This document shows positions 1 to 4,881 of a DNA stretch of 6,003 bases, in pieces (position 1 is the first letter of the stretch; every line of letters starts with the position of its first letter). The notes under the pieces are model-generated. The model was not told the origin of the DNA, searched no databases, and saw only the letters and a list, made by a program, of their open reading frames with translations. The translations under genes and the position numbers were made by a program. The stretch comes from Clostridiales bacterium UBA1763 (lineage in GTDB: Bacteria > Bacillota > Clostridia > Oscillospirales > Oscillospiraceae), in NCBI GenBank assembly GCA_002314685.1, contig DCHB01000013.1, positions 903 to 6,905 of the forward strand, in the 5' to 3' direction.

Positions 1-62
1 CCTCAGTACACCCGTCGCCTCGCGCGTGGGTAAACAACAGCATTTTCACACAAGGAGCACAG

Positions 63-854
63 ATGTTCAAAGAACAGAAATTTGAAAACTGCATATACAT
101 GACAAGCGACAAGCTGTCCGCCCGTCACATATTCACTACCCGCTACGGCGGCGTGAGCACGGGCGCTTGCGCGTCGTGGAATTTCGGCGAAAACCGCGGA
201 GACGACCCGCAGTGCGTGCGCGAAAATTACCGCCTCGCGGGTGAAATTATGTCCTGCGGTGCCGATGATTTTGTCGTCACAAGGCAGGTGCACGAGGCCA
301 CGGTGTTAAACGCCTCGGATGCTGACCGCCACACACTCGGCACGCCCGTGCCGTACTCGGCGGACGGGCTTGTGACGGCGGAGAAAAATCTCCCGCTTAT
401 GATTTACATAGCCGACTGCGTGCCTGTTTTGATGCATGACCCCGTTGCGGAGGTAATTGCCGCCGTGCACTGCGGCTGGAAAAGCTCCGTTGCGGATATT
501 CTCGGCGTTGCAGTAGGCAAAATGATTGAATTAGGCGCGAAGCCCGAGAACATTCACGCGGCAATCGGCGCATCAATCGGCAAGTGCTGCTTTGAGTGCG
601 ACGACGATGTGCCCGAGGCGGTAAGACGCTATCTCGGCGGCGATGCCGAGGATTTGCTCGAGAAAAAGCCAAACGGCAAAACGCACGTTGACCTGCGCGG
701 AGCAAACGAGCGCAGACTGCTTCAGCTCGGACTTAAACGCGAAAATATTGACGTGTCCTGCGAGTGCACGATGTGTATGCAGGACAAATACTGGTCCCAT
801 CGCGGCACAAAGGGCATCCGCGGCAGTATGGCGGCGGCAATCGTGCTTGAGTGA
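63..854 (+). CDS. pgeF: YfiH/PgeF family purine nucleoside phosphorylase (laccase-domain, multicopper polyphenol oxidase-like fold)
   Basis: This 263-residue protein belongs to the YfiH/YlmD/FAMIN family. Characterised members are cytosolic zinc enzymes that phosphorolyse adenosine and inosine and can deaminate adenosine. The family metal ligands are visible as H77 (in RQVHEAT), C119 (in IADCVPVL) and H136 (in AAVHCGWK). The later family blocks GASIGKCCFECDDDV (about 169-183), HVDLRG (208-213) and YWSHRGTKGIRGSMAAAI (about 243-260) are also present, so the protein looks complete and of normal length. The start is supported by AAGGAG at 52-57, 5 nt before the ATG. The stop overlaps the ribosome binding site of the next gene, which begins 11 nt downstream, so the two are probably co-transcribed. 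A cytidine deaminase two genes on supports a nucleoside-salvage role. The older label 'laccase' should not be read as the physiological activity. Confidence 0.93.
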   Translation: MFKEQKFENCIYMTSDKLSARHIFTTRYGGVSTGACASWNFGENRGDDPQCVRENYRLAGEIMSCGADDFVVTRQVHEATVLNASDADRHTLGTPVPYSADGLVTAEKNLPLMIYIADCVPVLMHDPVAEVIAAVHCGWKSSVADILGVAVGKMIELGAKPENIHAAIGASIGKCCFECDDDVPEAVRRYLGGDAEDLLEKKPNGKTHVDLRGANERRLLQLGLKRENIDVSCECTMCMQDKYWSHRGTKGIRGSMAAAIVLE

Positions 855-865
855 AAGGATAGACT

Positions 866-2542
866 ATGGCAACAAAAGCAAAGAGAATAACGGCGATGCT
901 GCTTGCGGTGCTTTCACTTGCATCGTTCACCGCCTGCGGCAGTGATGAGGACGAGGATGTAATAAGAGGCGGCAGTGCGGGCAAGGAGGTCAACACCTCC
1001 GTTGCGGCGGACGATGTTTTCACCCTCAATTACAGCTCCGATTACAGCATGAATCCCCTCAAGGCGACAAATACAAACAATCAGCTCGTGTGCAATCTCG
1101 TGTATGAGAACATAGTCGAGCTTGACAATAATTTTGAGGTACAGCCGAATGTTGCAACCGAGTGGAAAACCACCGACGACGGCACACATTGGGTAATAAC
1201 GGTTGACACCTCCCGCCGCTTCCACAGCGGTGAACAGATGACGGCACGCGATGTCGCGTATTCCATAACCTGCGCCATGAACTCCGAGCGTTACGCAAAG
1301 CGGCTTTACTGCATAATCGGCTGTTCGGCAAACGATGAGAAAACGCTCAACCTCACACTGAGCAAGCCTAATATGCTACTGCCGAAGCTGCTTGCAGTTC
1401 CCGTTATAAAAAACGGCTCTAACGGCGACAAGTACCCCGACGGTACGGGACCTTATACATACGCGAAGGACCATAAGAGTCTTGTCAAGTTTGAAAAATA
1501 CAAGGACGCGGCAACACTTCCGCTTGATGTAATCTATCTCAAGGAGTACACCACGGTTGACTCCACCATATCCGCATACGAGGACTCACTGCTCGATATA
1601 GTCATGAACGACCCGAGCGCACCGACTAATCTCGGCTACGGCAGTGCAAACGAGATAAGAGGACTCAACACGGCGAATATGCACTATATAGGGCTCAATA
1701 TTAACGGCTCGGAGTTTCGCTATGAGGCACTGCGCTTTGCGCTGAACTATGCCTTTGACCGCGACGAGCTTGTTGAGCAGTTTTCGGGCTTTGCACTCGC
1801 GGCAGCTCTGCCGATTAGCCCTGCCTGCAGCTATTACAGCGGCTCATACGCAAGTCAGTTCCAGTACAATATGAAGCAGGTGCAGAAAACACTGACCGAT
1901 ATGGGACTCAAGGACTACGATAAGGACGGCATGCTTGAGATTAAAAACGGCAGTGAAATTCAGGAGATTGACCTTGACTTTGTCGTTTGCAGTGCAAGCA
2001 GTATCAAAACCAATGTCGCGCATCAGTTTGCCGAGGATATGGAGAAGATAGGCATACGGGTGACCGTGCGCGAGCTTGCATGGGATGAGTATATTGAAAA
2101 TCTCGAGGCGCAGAACTTTGACCTCTACTATGCCGAGGTACGACTAAATCCCGATTTTGACCTGTCCTTCCTGTTTAACGAGGGGACGAAGCTCAACTAT
2201 GCGGGCGTAAATGACCCGACACTCAACGAGCTTATCTCCGCCTATCTTGCCGCACAGTCCGAGGAGGACAGAAAAACTGCCTGCGCGAATATGTGCGCAC
2301 AGATTGCAAACAAGGCGTATATAATCCCATTGTGCTTTGAAAAGCATCAGATGATAACCCACCGCGGCGTTATCGAGGGAATAAAGGCAAACGAGAACAA
2401 CCCCCTTTGCAATATTCAGAATTGGAAGATAACCTTTGCCGAGGTCGAGGCGACACCGACACCCGAGGCAACACCGACGCCGACACCCACAGCAGAAACT
2501 ACAACTGAGCCGACGGCTCAGGTCAGTGAAAAGCCCGAATAA
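866..2542 (+). CDS. ABC transporter substrate-binding lipoprotein, family 5 (peptide/oligopeptide type), with Thr/Pro-rich tail
   Basis: This 558-residue secreted lipoprotein starts with a basic, hydrophobic signal peptide (1-23) and a lipobox-like FTAC ending at C24, the predicted lipidated residue. An acidic linker follows. The body (about 50-520) has the layout of SBP_bac_5 proteins such as DppA/OppA/NikA: a conserved region near NPL (about 62) and VYENIVELD, a GTGPY motif, the LRFALNYAFDRDELV block, and an Asp-rich DYDKDG loop at D350/D352/D354 like that common in this family. Known members bind peptides, nickel or small solutes outside the membrane and pass them to an ABC permease. No permease or ATPase gene is in the window, so the ligand is unknown and the protein is an orphan here. 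The start has AAAGGA at 854-859. Residues 526-558 form an unusual Thr/Pro/Glu-rich tail, listed separately. Its place beside two nucleoside enzymes may be incidental. Confidence 0.9.
   Translation: MATKAKRITAMLLAVLSLASFTACGSDEDEDVIRGGSAGKEVNTSVAADDVFTLNYSSDYSMNPLKATNTNNQLVCNLVYENIVELDNNFEVQPNVATEWKTTDDGTHWVITVDTSRRFHSGEQMTARDVAYSITCAMNSERYAKRLYCIIGCSANDEKTLNLTLSKPNMLLPKLLAVPVIKNGSNGDKYPDGTGPYTYAKDHKSLVKFEKYKDAATLPLDVIYLKEYTTVDSTISAYEDSLLDIVMNDPSAPTNLGYGSANEIRGLNTANMHYIGLNINGSEFRYEALRFALNYAFDRDELVEQFSGFALAAALPISPACSYYSGSYASQFQYNMKQVQKTLTDMGLKDYDKDGMLEIKNGSEIQEIDLDFVVCSASSIKTNVAHQFAEDMEKIGIRVTVRELAWDEYIENLEAQNFDLYYAEVRLNPDFDLSFLFNEGTKLNYAGVNDPTLNELISAYLAAQSEEDRKTACANMCAQIANKAYIIPLCFEKHQMITHRGVIEGIKANENNPLCNIQNWKITFAEVEATPTPEATPTPTPTAETTTEPTAQVSEKPE
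2441..2539 (+). repeat. Low-complexity Thr/Pro/Glu repeat encoding the C-terminal tail of the solute-binding protein
   Basis: These codons give residues 526-558 of the lipoprotein. The DNA repeats units of the type GAGGC-ACACCGAC with small changes, and the peptide is a run of TP and EATPTP units followed by TTTEPTAQ. Such sequence is expected to be disordered and is a possible site of length variation or glycosylation. It lies after the folded domain and not next to the lipid anchor, so it is not the usual wall-spanning linker. Confidence 0.75.
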
Positions 2543-2545
2543 ACC

Positions 2546-2561
2546 GCCGCATTGACGCGGC
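2546..2561 (+). other. Short GC-rich hairpin between the solute-binding protein and cdd
   Basis: GCCGC (2546-2550) pairs perfectly with GCGGC (2557-2561) around a six-base loop ATTGAC. The hairpin starts 3 nt after the upstream stop codon and ends 5 nt before the cdd ribosome binding site. There is no run of T after it, so it is not a normal intrinsic terminator. It could stabilise the 3' end of the upstream message or tune the expression ratio of the two genes. Five base pairs could also arise by chance. Confidence 0.35.
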
Positions 2562-2578
2562 AGAACGGAGTGGATAAG

Positions 2579-2965
2579 ATGACAGATAAACAGCTGTTGA
2601 CCATGGCGAGAGAAGCCTCGTCAAAAGCCTACGTGCCGTATTCAAAATTTGCCGTCGGCGCCGCGCTTGAATGTAAGGGCGGAAAGGTGTTCACGGGATG
2701 CAACGTCGAAAATGCCGCGCTCGGCAGTACAATCTGCGCAGAGCGCACAGCCTGTGTCAAGGCGGTAAGCGAGGGTTTCAGCGAGTTTTTGCGTATAGCA
2801 ATTTATGCTGAGAGCGAGGGCTATTGCCTGCCCTGCGGTGCGTGCCGACAGTTTTTGGCCGAGTTTGACAAAAACGGCGATATAGAGGTGCTCGCCTCCC
2901 GCGCCGACGGACGGTATGTCAGCTACCGCCTGCGTGAGCTTTTGCCTCACACCTTCGATTTCTGA
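2579..2965 (+). CDS. cdd: Cytidine deaminase
   Basis: This is a 128-residue cytosolic zinc enzyme that deaminates cytidine and deoxycytidine to uridine and deoxyuridine in pyrimidine salvage. The full catalytic signature is present: substrate-binding residues in GCNVENAA (40-47), C53-A54-E55 with the zinc ligand C53 and the proton-shuttling E55, and PCGAC with zinc ligands C86 and C89. This is the small, three-cysteine tetrameric type. From memory, the positions 53/55/86/89 match the Bacillus subtilis enzyme exactly. That supports the ATG at 2579 over an in-frame TTG at 2552, as does GGAG at 2567-2570 with 8 nt spacing. Length is normal and no key residue is missing. Its stop is separated by a single base from the next gene's ATG. 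Confidence 0.96.
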   Translation: MTDKQLLTMAREASSKAYVPYSKFAVGAALECKGGKVFTGCNVENAALGSTICAERTACVKAVSEGFSEFLRIAIYAESEGYCLPCGACRQFLAEFDKNGDIEVLASRADGRYVSYRLRELLPHTFDF

Positions 2966-2966
2966 T

Positions 2967-3224
2967 ATGGAGCTTGAACAGCTGAGAATTTTCCTCGCCG
3001 TTGCGGAGGAGAAAAGCTTTACAAAGGCGGCAAACAGCCTGTTTGTCAGCCACTCAACCGTATCGAGGTCGGTGTCGGCACTTGAAAACGAGCTCGGAGT
3101 GAGCTTGCTTGAGCGCAATAACCGCGTGCTCGGACTGACCGAGGCGGGGGAGCACCTCTGCCTGCGTGCGGCTGAGCTGCTGAAGCTTGCCGATGAAATT
3201 GAGGCGGAAATTCGCAATATATAA
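2967..3224 (+). CDS. Stand-alone LysR-type helix-turn-helix protein lacking an effector domain
   Basis: The 85 residues match the N-terminal third of a LysR-type regulator. MELEQLRIFLAVAEE is the classic start, and a winged helix-turn-helix at about 18-37 includes FTKAA, VSHSTVSRSVSALE and LGVSLLER. The TEAG turn is followed by the dimerising linker helix (about 62-84). Full LysR proteins have about 300 residues, and the co-inducer-binding domain (normally from about 90) is absent. The stop is TAA at 3222-3224. The next 100 nt are AT-rich and I see no effector-domain coding in any frame, so a single frameshift does not explain it. The ATG lies 1 nt after the cdd stop with no clear ribosome binding site, so translation probably depends on re-initiation after cdd. 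It could be a functional mini-regulator or the surviving 5' end of a deleted gene. An upstream ATG at 2916 would add an un-LysR-like leader. Confidence 0.8.
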   Translation: MELEQLRIFLAVAEEKSFTKAANSLFVSHSTVSRSVSALENELGVSLLERNNRVLGLTEAGEHLCLRAAELLKLADEIEAEIRNI

Positions 3225-3318
3225 TATAATGTATAGGCTCGGGGTAGATGTTACTGCTTTGATACCGAACTTTTTGCACTTTTCACAAAAAATAATTGAA
3301 AATTTCTACAAAAAATAC
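3225..3318. other. AT-rich non-coding spacer upstream of the S10 promoter
   Basis: No gene is visible here. The second half (about 3271-3318) has long A and T runs, including AAAAAATAATT and ACAAAAAATAC. These lie directly upstream of a -35 box and could act as an UP element for the RNA polymerase alpha subunit. TATAAT occurs twice near 3220-3230 but has no matching -35 box. Confidence 0.55.
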
Positions 3319-3350
3319 AAAGAACACTCTTGACATGGGGAGTGTTCTTT
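3319..3350. terminator. Perfect 11-bp inverted repeat, probable (bidirectional) intrinsic terminator overlapping the promoter
   Basis: AAAGAACACTC (3319-3329) is the exact reverse complement of GAGTGTTCTTT (3340-3350), separated by a 10-nt loop. An A-rich run precedes it. In RNA from the + strand the 3' arm ends in UUCUUU, which gives a modest terminator for the cdd-LysR run. On the opposite strand the hairpin is followed by TTTGTATTTTTT, a better U-tract, although no minus-strand gene needs it here. The -35 box of the S10 promoter occupies the loop. A two-fold symmetric protein operator is the alternative reading. Confidence 0.6.
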
Positions 3351-3358
3351 GCTATTCT
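3330..3358 (+). promoter_or_regulatory. Sigma-A promoter of the S10 operon (TTGACA-N17-TATTCT)
   Basis: The -35 box TTGACA (3330-3335) is a perfect consensus. After the ideal 17-nt spacer comes TATTCT (3353-3358), a 4/6 match to the -10 consensus that keeps the critical T1, A2 and T6. AT-rich DNA upstream may add UP-element activity. The expected transcription start is around 3365, so rpsJ has an untranslated leader of roughly 295 nt. A strong promoter fits a ribosomal protein operon. Confidence 0.8.
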
Positions 3359-3364
3359 AATAAG

Positions 3365-3497
3365 GCGCCTGTGCGTTGCTGACGGGCGTATTATGCGATG
3401 AAGCGGGAGATTGCTCGGTTTCGAGGTAACTTCCGTGGAGTATGTCCGGTGCCTAAGGGCACGTAATCGGGCGGCTGAAGCGTACTGCACATGGCGT
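3365..3497 (+). ncRNA. Structured 5' leader domain of the S10 operon mRNA, candidate ribosomal-protein or other regulatory RNA
   Basis: Hand folding gives a closed, branched domain. P1 pairs 3365-3375 with 3486-3497 (11 bp including two G-U, one bulged T at 3492). P2 pairs 3383-3390 with 3441-3448 (8 bp, two G-U). Inside P2, 3403-3409 pairs with 3430-3436 (7 bp), then 3411-3417 with 3422-3429 (7 bp, bulged G at 3426, loop GTTT). P3 pairs 3449-3453 with 3458-3462 and directly abuts P2, so the two could stack. A weaker P4 may pair 3463-3469 with 3481-3485 across a two-base bulge. The closing helix begins at the predicted transcription start, and a terminator follows 19 nt after it. In other bacteria S10 leaders bind ribosomal protein L4; candidate clostridial S10 leaders have also been proposed computationally. 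I cannot say whether this belongs to a named family. Confidence 0.65.
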
Positions 3498-3502
3498 ATA
3501 TC

Positions 3503-3520
3503 GTCTGTACGGTATCAGAC
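3503..3520 (+). promoter_or_regulatory. Candidate anti-terminator hairpin
   Basis: GTCTG (3503-3507) pairs exactly with CAGAC (3516-3520) across an eight-base loop. CAGAC is also the base of the 5' arm of the terminator that follows, so the two helices cannot both form fully. This stem is made first during transcription and would weaken the terminator. It has only five base pairs, so the assignment is tentative. Confidence 0.4.
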
Positions 3521-3562
3521 CGGCTCAGAAAGCCGGTTTGTTTTTCGGACAGAGTCTGATAC
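3512..3562 (+). promoter_or_regulatory. Alternative outer stem around the attenuator
   Basis: GTATCAGAC (3512-3520) is perfectly complementary to GTCTGATAC (3554-3562), giving 9 bp. This helix takes the lower half of the terminator's 5' arm and leaves only the CGGCT/AGCCG tip (3521-3525/3531-3535). It can form only after polymerase has passed the T-run, so it probably marks the structure of the read-through transcript. Confidence 0.5.
3516..3545 (+). terminator. Intrinsic terminator (attenuator) inside the S10 operon leader
   Basis: CAGACCGGCT (3516-3525) pairs with AGCCGGTTTG (3531-3540) to give a 10-bp stem with one G-U pair and a five-base loop CAGAA. TTTTT (3541-3545) follows at once. 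This is a standard Rho-independent terminator. It lies about 115 nt upstream of rpsJ and about 150 nt downstream of the promoter. Transcription reaching rpsJ from that promoter must read through it, so it should act as a regulated attenuator. A short RNA of about 180 nt is the expected terminated product. Confidence 0.8.
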
Positions 3563-3593
3563 GCACGGTTGAGTGTGCAAAATATGCTTCATC

Positions 3594-3640
3594 CGTACGG
3601 ACAAGCTGACAGTACCCAATGCTGTCAAACAAACTGTACG
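3594..3640 (+). promoter_or_regulatory. Two-helix RNA element just upstream of the rpsJ ribosome binding site
   Basis: CGTACGG (3594-3600) pairs with CTGTACG (3634-3640), 7 bp with one G-U. Inside it, TGACAG (3607-3612) pairs perfectly with CTGTCA (3622-3627). The element ends 4 nt before AAAGGAG (3645-3651), the rpsJ ribosome binding site, so it is well placed to influence translation or message stability. CTGTACG also occurs at 3505-3511, and CCGTAC (3593-3598) could pair with GTACGG there (3507-3512) instead, which would link this element to the attenuator. Confidence 0.5.
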
Positions 3641-3659
3641 AATTAAAGGAGAAAAAACA

Positions 3660-3974
3660 ATGGCAAGCAACAAGAACATGATCCGCATTCGCCTCAAGGC
3701 CTATGACCATCAGCTCATCGACAAGGCAGCAGAGACTATCGTCGAAGCAGCAAAGCGTACCGATGCAAAGGTTTCCGGCCCCATCCCCCTGCCCACCAAG
3801 ACCGAGGTCGTCACCATTCTGCGCGCTGTTCATAAGTACAAGGACAGCCGTGAGCAGTTTGAGCGCCGCACTCATAAGCGTTTGATCGACGTTATGGCAC
3901 CCACCCAGAAGACCGTTGAGGCTCTTATGTCTCTCGAGCTTCCTGCAGGTGTTGAAATCGAAATCAAGCTCTGA
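3660..3974 (+). CDS. rpsJ: 30S ribosomal protein S10
   Basis: This 104-residue protein is the universal small-subunit protein S10, which sits in the 30S head; in many bacteria it also acts in antitermination as NusE with NusB. The sequence is typical throughout: IRIRLKAYDH, GPIPLPT, ILRAVHKYKDSREQFE, RTHKRLIDV and the C-terminal LPAGVEIEIKL. The ATG at 3660 follows AAAGGAG (3645-3651) by 8 nt and gives the usual length. It is the first gene of the S10 operon and is expressed from the promoter at 3330-3358 through a long leader with an attenuator. Unusually, 159 nt separate it from rplC. Confidence 0.98.
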   Translation: MASNKNMIRIRLKAYDHQLIDKAAETIVEAAKRTDAKVSGPIPLPTKTEVVTILRAVHKYKDSREQFERRTHKRLIDVMAPTQKTVEALMSLELPAGVEIEIKL

Positions 3975-4031
3975 GGGCACAGCACATACCTTATTTAATA
4001 TTCGCGCATTAACCCACCCACACACATTTAT

Positions 4032-4109
4032 CAACAACCCATAGTCCGTAGCTTGCGAATACGGACGGGTTAAGTTGCCAGCCTCTGGGCAAAGCCTAAG
4101 CGAGGCAAC
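4032..4109 (+). promoter_or_regulatory. Structured RNA segment in the rpsJ-rplC gap with mutually exclusive pairings
   Basis: One fold is a long bulged hairpin. GTCCGTA (4044-4050) pairs with TACGGAC (4060-4066), continued by AACCC (4036-4040) with GGGTT (4067-4071) and CAAC (4032-4035) with GTTG (4074-4077), for 16 bp in all. A competing fold pairs GTTGCC (4074-4079) with GGCAAC (4104-4109). A third pairs GCCTC (4081-4085) with GAGGC (4102-4106). The last two can each enclose TGGGC-AAA-GCCTA (4086-4098). The segment ends 9 nt before the rplC ribosome binding site AAGGAGG (4119-4125). There is no T-run, so it is not a terminator, and I see no convincing promoter in the gap. A translational regulatory site or an RNase processing site is possible. 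Confidence 0.5.
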
Positions 4110-4133
4110 CAATAACCGAAGGAGGAAATAATA

Positions 4134-4862
4134 ATGAAGAAAGCCATTATCGGCAAGAAGGTCGGCATGACGCAGATCTTCGACGAAATGGGCAAGGTCA
4201 TTCCTGTAACCGTCATCGAAGCAGGTCCCTGTGTTGTCACTGCAAAGATGAGCGTTGAAAAGGAAGGCTATGACGCAGTCCAGCTCGGCTACGAAGAAGT
4301 AGCAGAAAAGCACATCTCCAAGCCCGAAGCAGGCCATCTCAAGAAGGCAGGCGTCGGCATGATGAAGTATCTCAAGGAGTTCAAGCTTGAGAACTCAGCA
4401 GAAATCAACATCGGCGACGTTATCAAGGCCGACACCTTCGCAGAAGGCGACAAGGTCGATGTCACCGGTACCAGCAAGGGCCACGGCTACGCAGGCGTTA
4501 TCAAGCGCCACGGCGCACAGCGCACCCCCACCACTCACGGCGGCGGTCCCGTTCACCGTCACGCAGGCTCCATGGGCTCAAGCACTGACCCCAGCCGCAT
4601 CTTCAAGGGCAAGATCGGTGCAGGTCACATGGGTGTTGAGCAGGTCACTGTTCAGAACCTCGACGTTGTCAAGGTTGACCCCGAACTCAATATGATAGTT
4701 ATTCGCGGCGCAATCCCCGGTCCCAAGGGCGGTCTTGTCTATGTAAAGAGCACAGTCAAAAAGGCTCCTGTCAAGAAGGGCGAGGGCGCAGGCATCAGCC
4801 TCAACCCGCAGAAGGCATCTGCTCGTGTCAACCCGCAGAAGGCTTCCGCAAGAAACAAGTAA
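4134..4862 (+). CDS. rplC: 50S ribosomal protein L3 with a basic C-terminal extension
   Basis: L3 is an early-assembling large-subunit protein whose long loop reaches toward the peptidyl transferase centre. The start MKKAIIGKKVGMTQIF is typical. The conserved core is GTSKGHGYAGVIKRHG (112-127), followed by THGGGPVHRHAGSMG (134-148), RIFKGK (155-160) and MGVEQVTVQNL (166-176), then GAIPGPKGGLVYVK (192-205). At 242 residues it is about 30 longer than the usual 205-212. The extra part (about 211-242) is Lys/Ala-rich and ends in two copies of NPQKASAR, listed separately. The start is fixed by AAGGAGG (4119-4125), 8 nt upstream. rplD begins 19 nt after the stop. Confidence 0.97.
   Translation: MKKAIIGKKVGMTQIFDEMGKVIPVTVIEAGPCVVTAKMSVEKEGYDAVQLGYEEVAEKHISKPEAGHLKKAGVGMMKYLKEFKLENSAEINIGDVIKADTFAEGDKVDVTGTSKGHGYAGVIKRHGAQRTPTTHGGGPVHRHAGSMGSSTDPSRIFKGKIGAGHMGVEQVTVQNLDVVKVDPELNMIVIRGAIPGPKGGLVYVKSTVKKAPVKKGEGAGISLNPQKASARVNPQKASARNK
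4803..4856 (+). repeat. Tandem 27-bp (nine-codon) repeat in the rplC tail
   Basis: Unit 1 (4803-4829) encodes NPQKASARV and unit 2 (4830-4856) encodes NPQKASARN. The first 14 bases of the units are identical, and the identity runs 2 nt further upstream (16 nt, 4801-4816 and 4828-4843). In the second half of each unit the four residues ASAR are kept, yet all four codons differ: GCA TCT GCT CGT against GCT TCC GCA AGA. Confidence 0.9.
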
Positions 4863-4881
4863 GGAAAGGAGAGTTTTATAA

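Noticed and set aside
1..33. Frame 1 reads PQYTRRLARG and then a stop (TAA 31-33), which could be the 3' end of an upstream gene.
   Set aside because: Ten residues are too few to recognise or to distinguish from chance; another frame is also open through this stretch.
3..293. Minus-strand open frame opposite the start of the first gene.
   Set aside because: It lies over the well-supported YfiH-family coding sequence and shows no motif of its own.
983..1000. AAGGAGGT followed by ACCTCC, a perfect 6-bp hairpin and ribosome-binding-site-like sequence inside the solute-binding protein gene.
   Set aside because: No start codon opens a plausible gene at the right distance, and the frame through it is clearly the lipoprotein; probably chance codon choice.
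2552..2578. In-frame TTG start adding nine residues to cytidine deaminase.
   Set aside because: It lies in the loop of a hairpin, has no ribosome binding site, and would shift the catalytic residues from their usual positions; the ATG at 2579 fits better.
2916..2966. Upstream ATG adding 17 residues to the LysR-type protein.
   Set aside because: The added residues are out-of-frame cdd coding sequence and do not resemble a LysR N-terminus, which begins MELEQLRIF at 2967.
3220..3230. TATAAT occurs twice in tandem just at and after the LysR stop.
   Set aside because: No acceptable -35 box lies 16-18 nt upstream (the nearest, TTGAGG at 3199-3204, is 15 or 20 nt away). The promoter at 3330-3358 is much better.
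3573..3659. In-frame GTG start that would add 29 residues to S10.
   Set aside because: The extension crosses the structured leader and ribosome binding site, is unlike any S10, and the ATG at 3660 has a well-spaced AAAGGAG.
4044..4066. The 7-bp hairpin after rpsJ as an intrinsic terminator.
   Set aside because: It is followed by GGGTTAAG and has no T-run; the downstream genes belong to the same conserved operon.
3525..4337. A 270-codon open frame on the minus strand across the leader, rpsJ and the start of rplC.
   Set aside because: It is antisense to certain ribosomal protein genes and to the promoter-driven leader, has no recognisable domain, and is best read as a shadow of the + strand genes.
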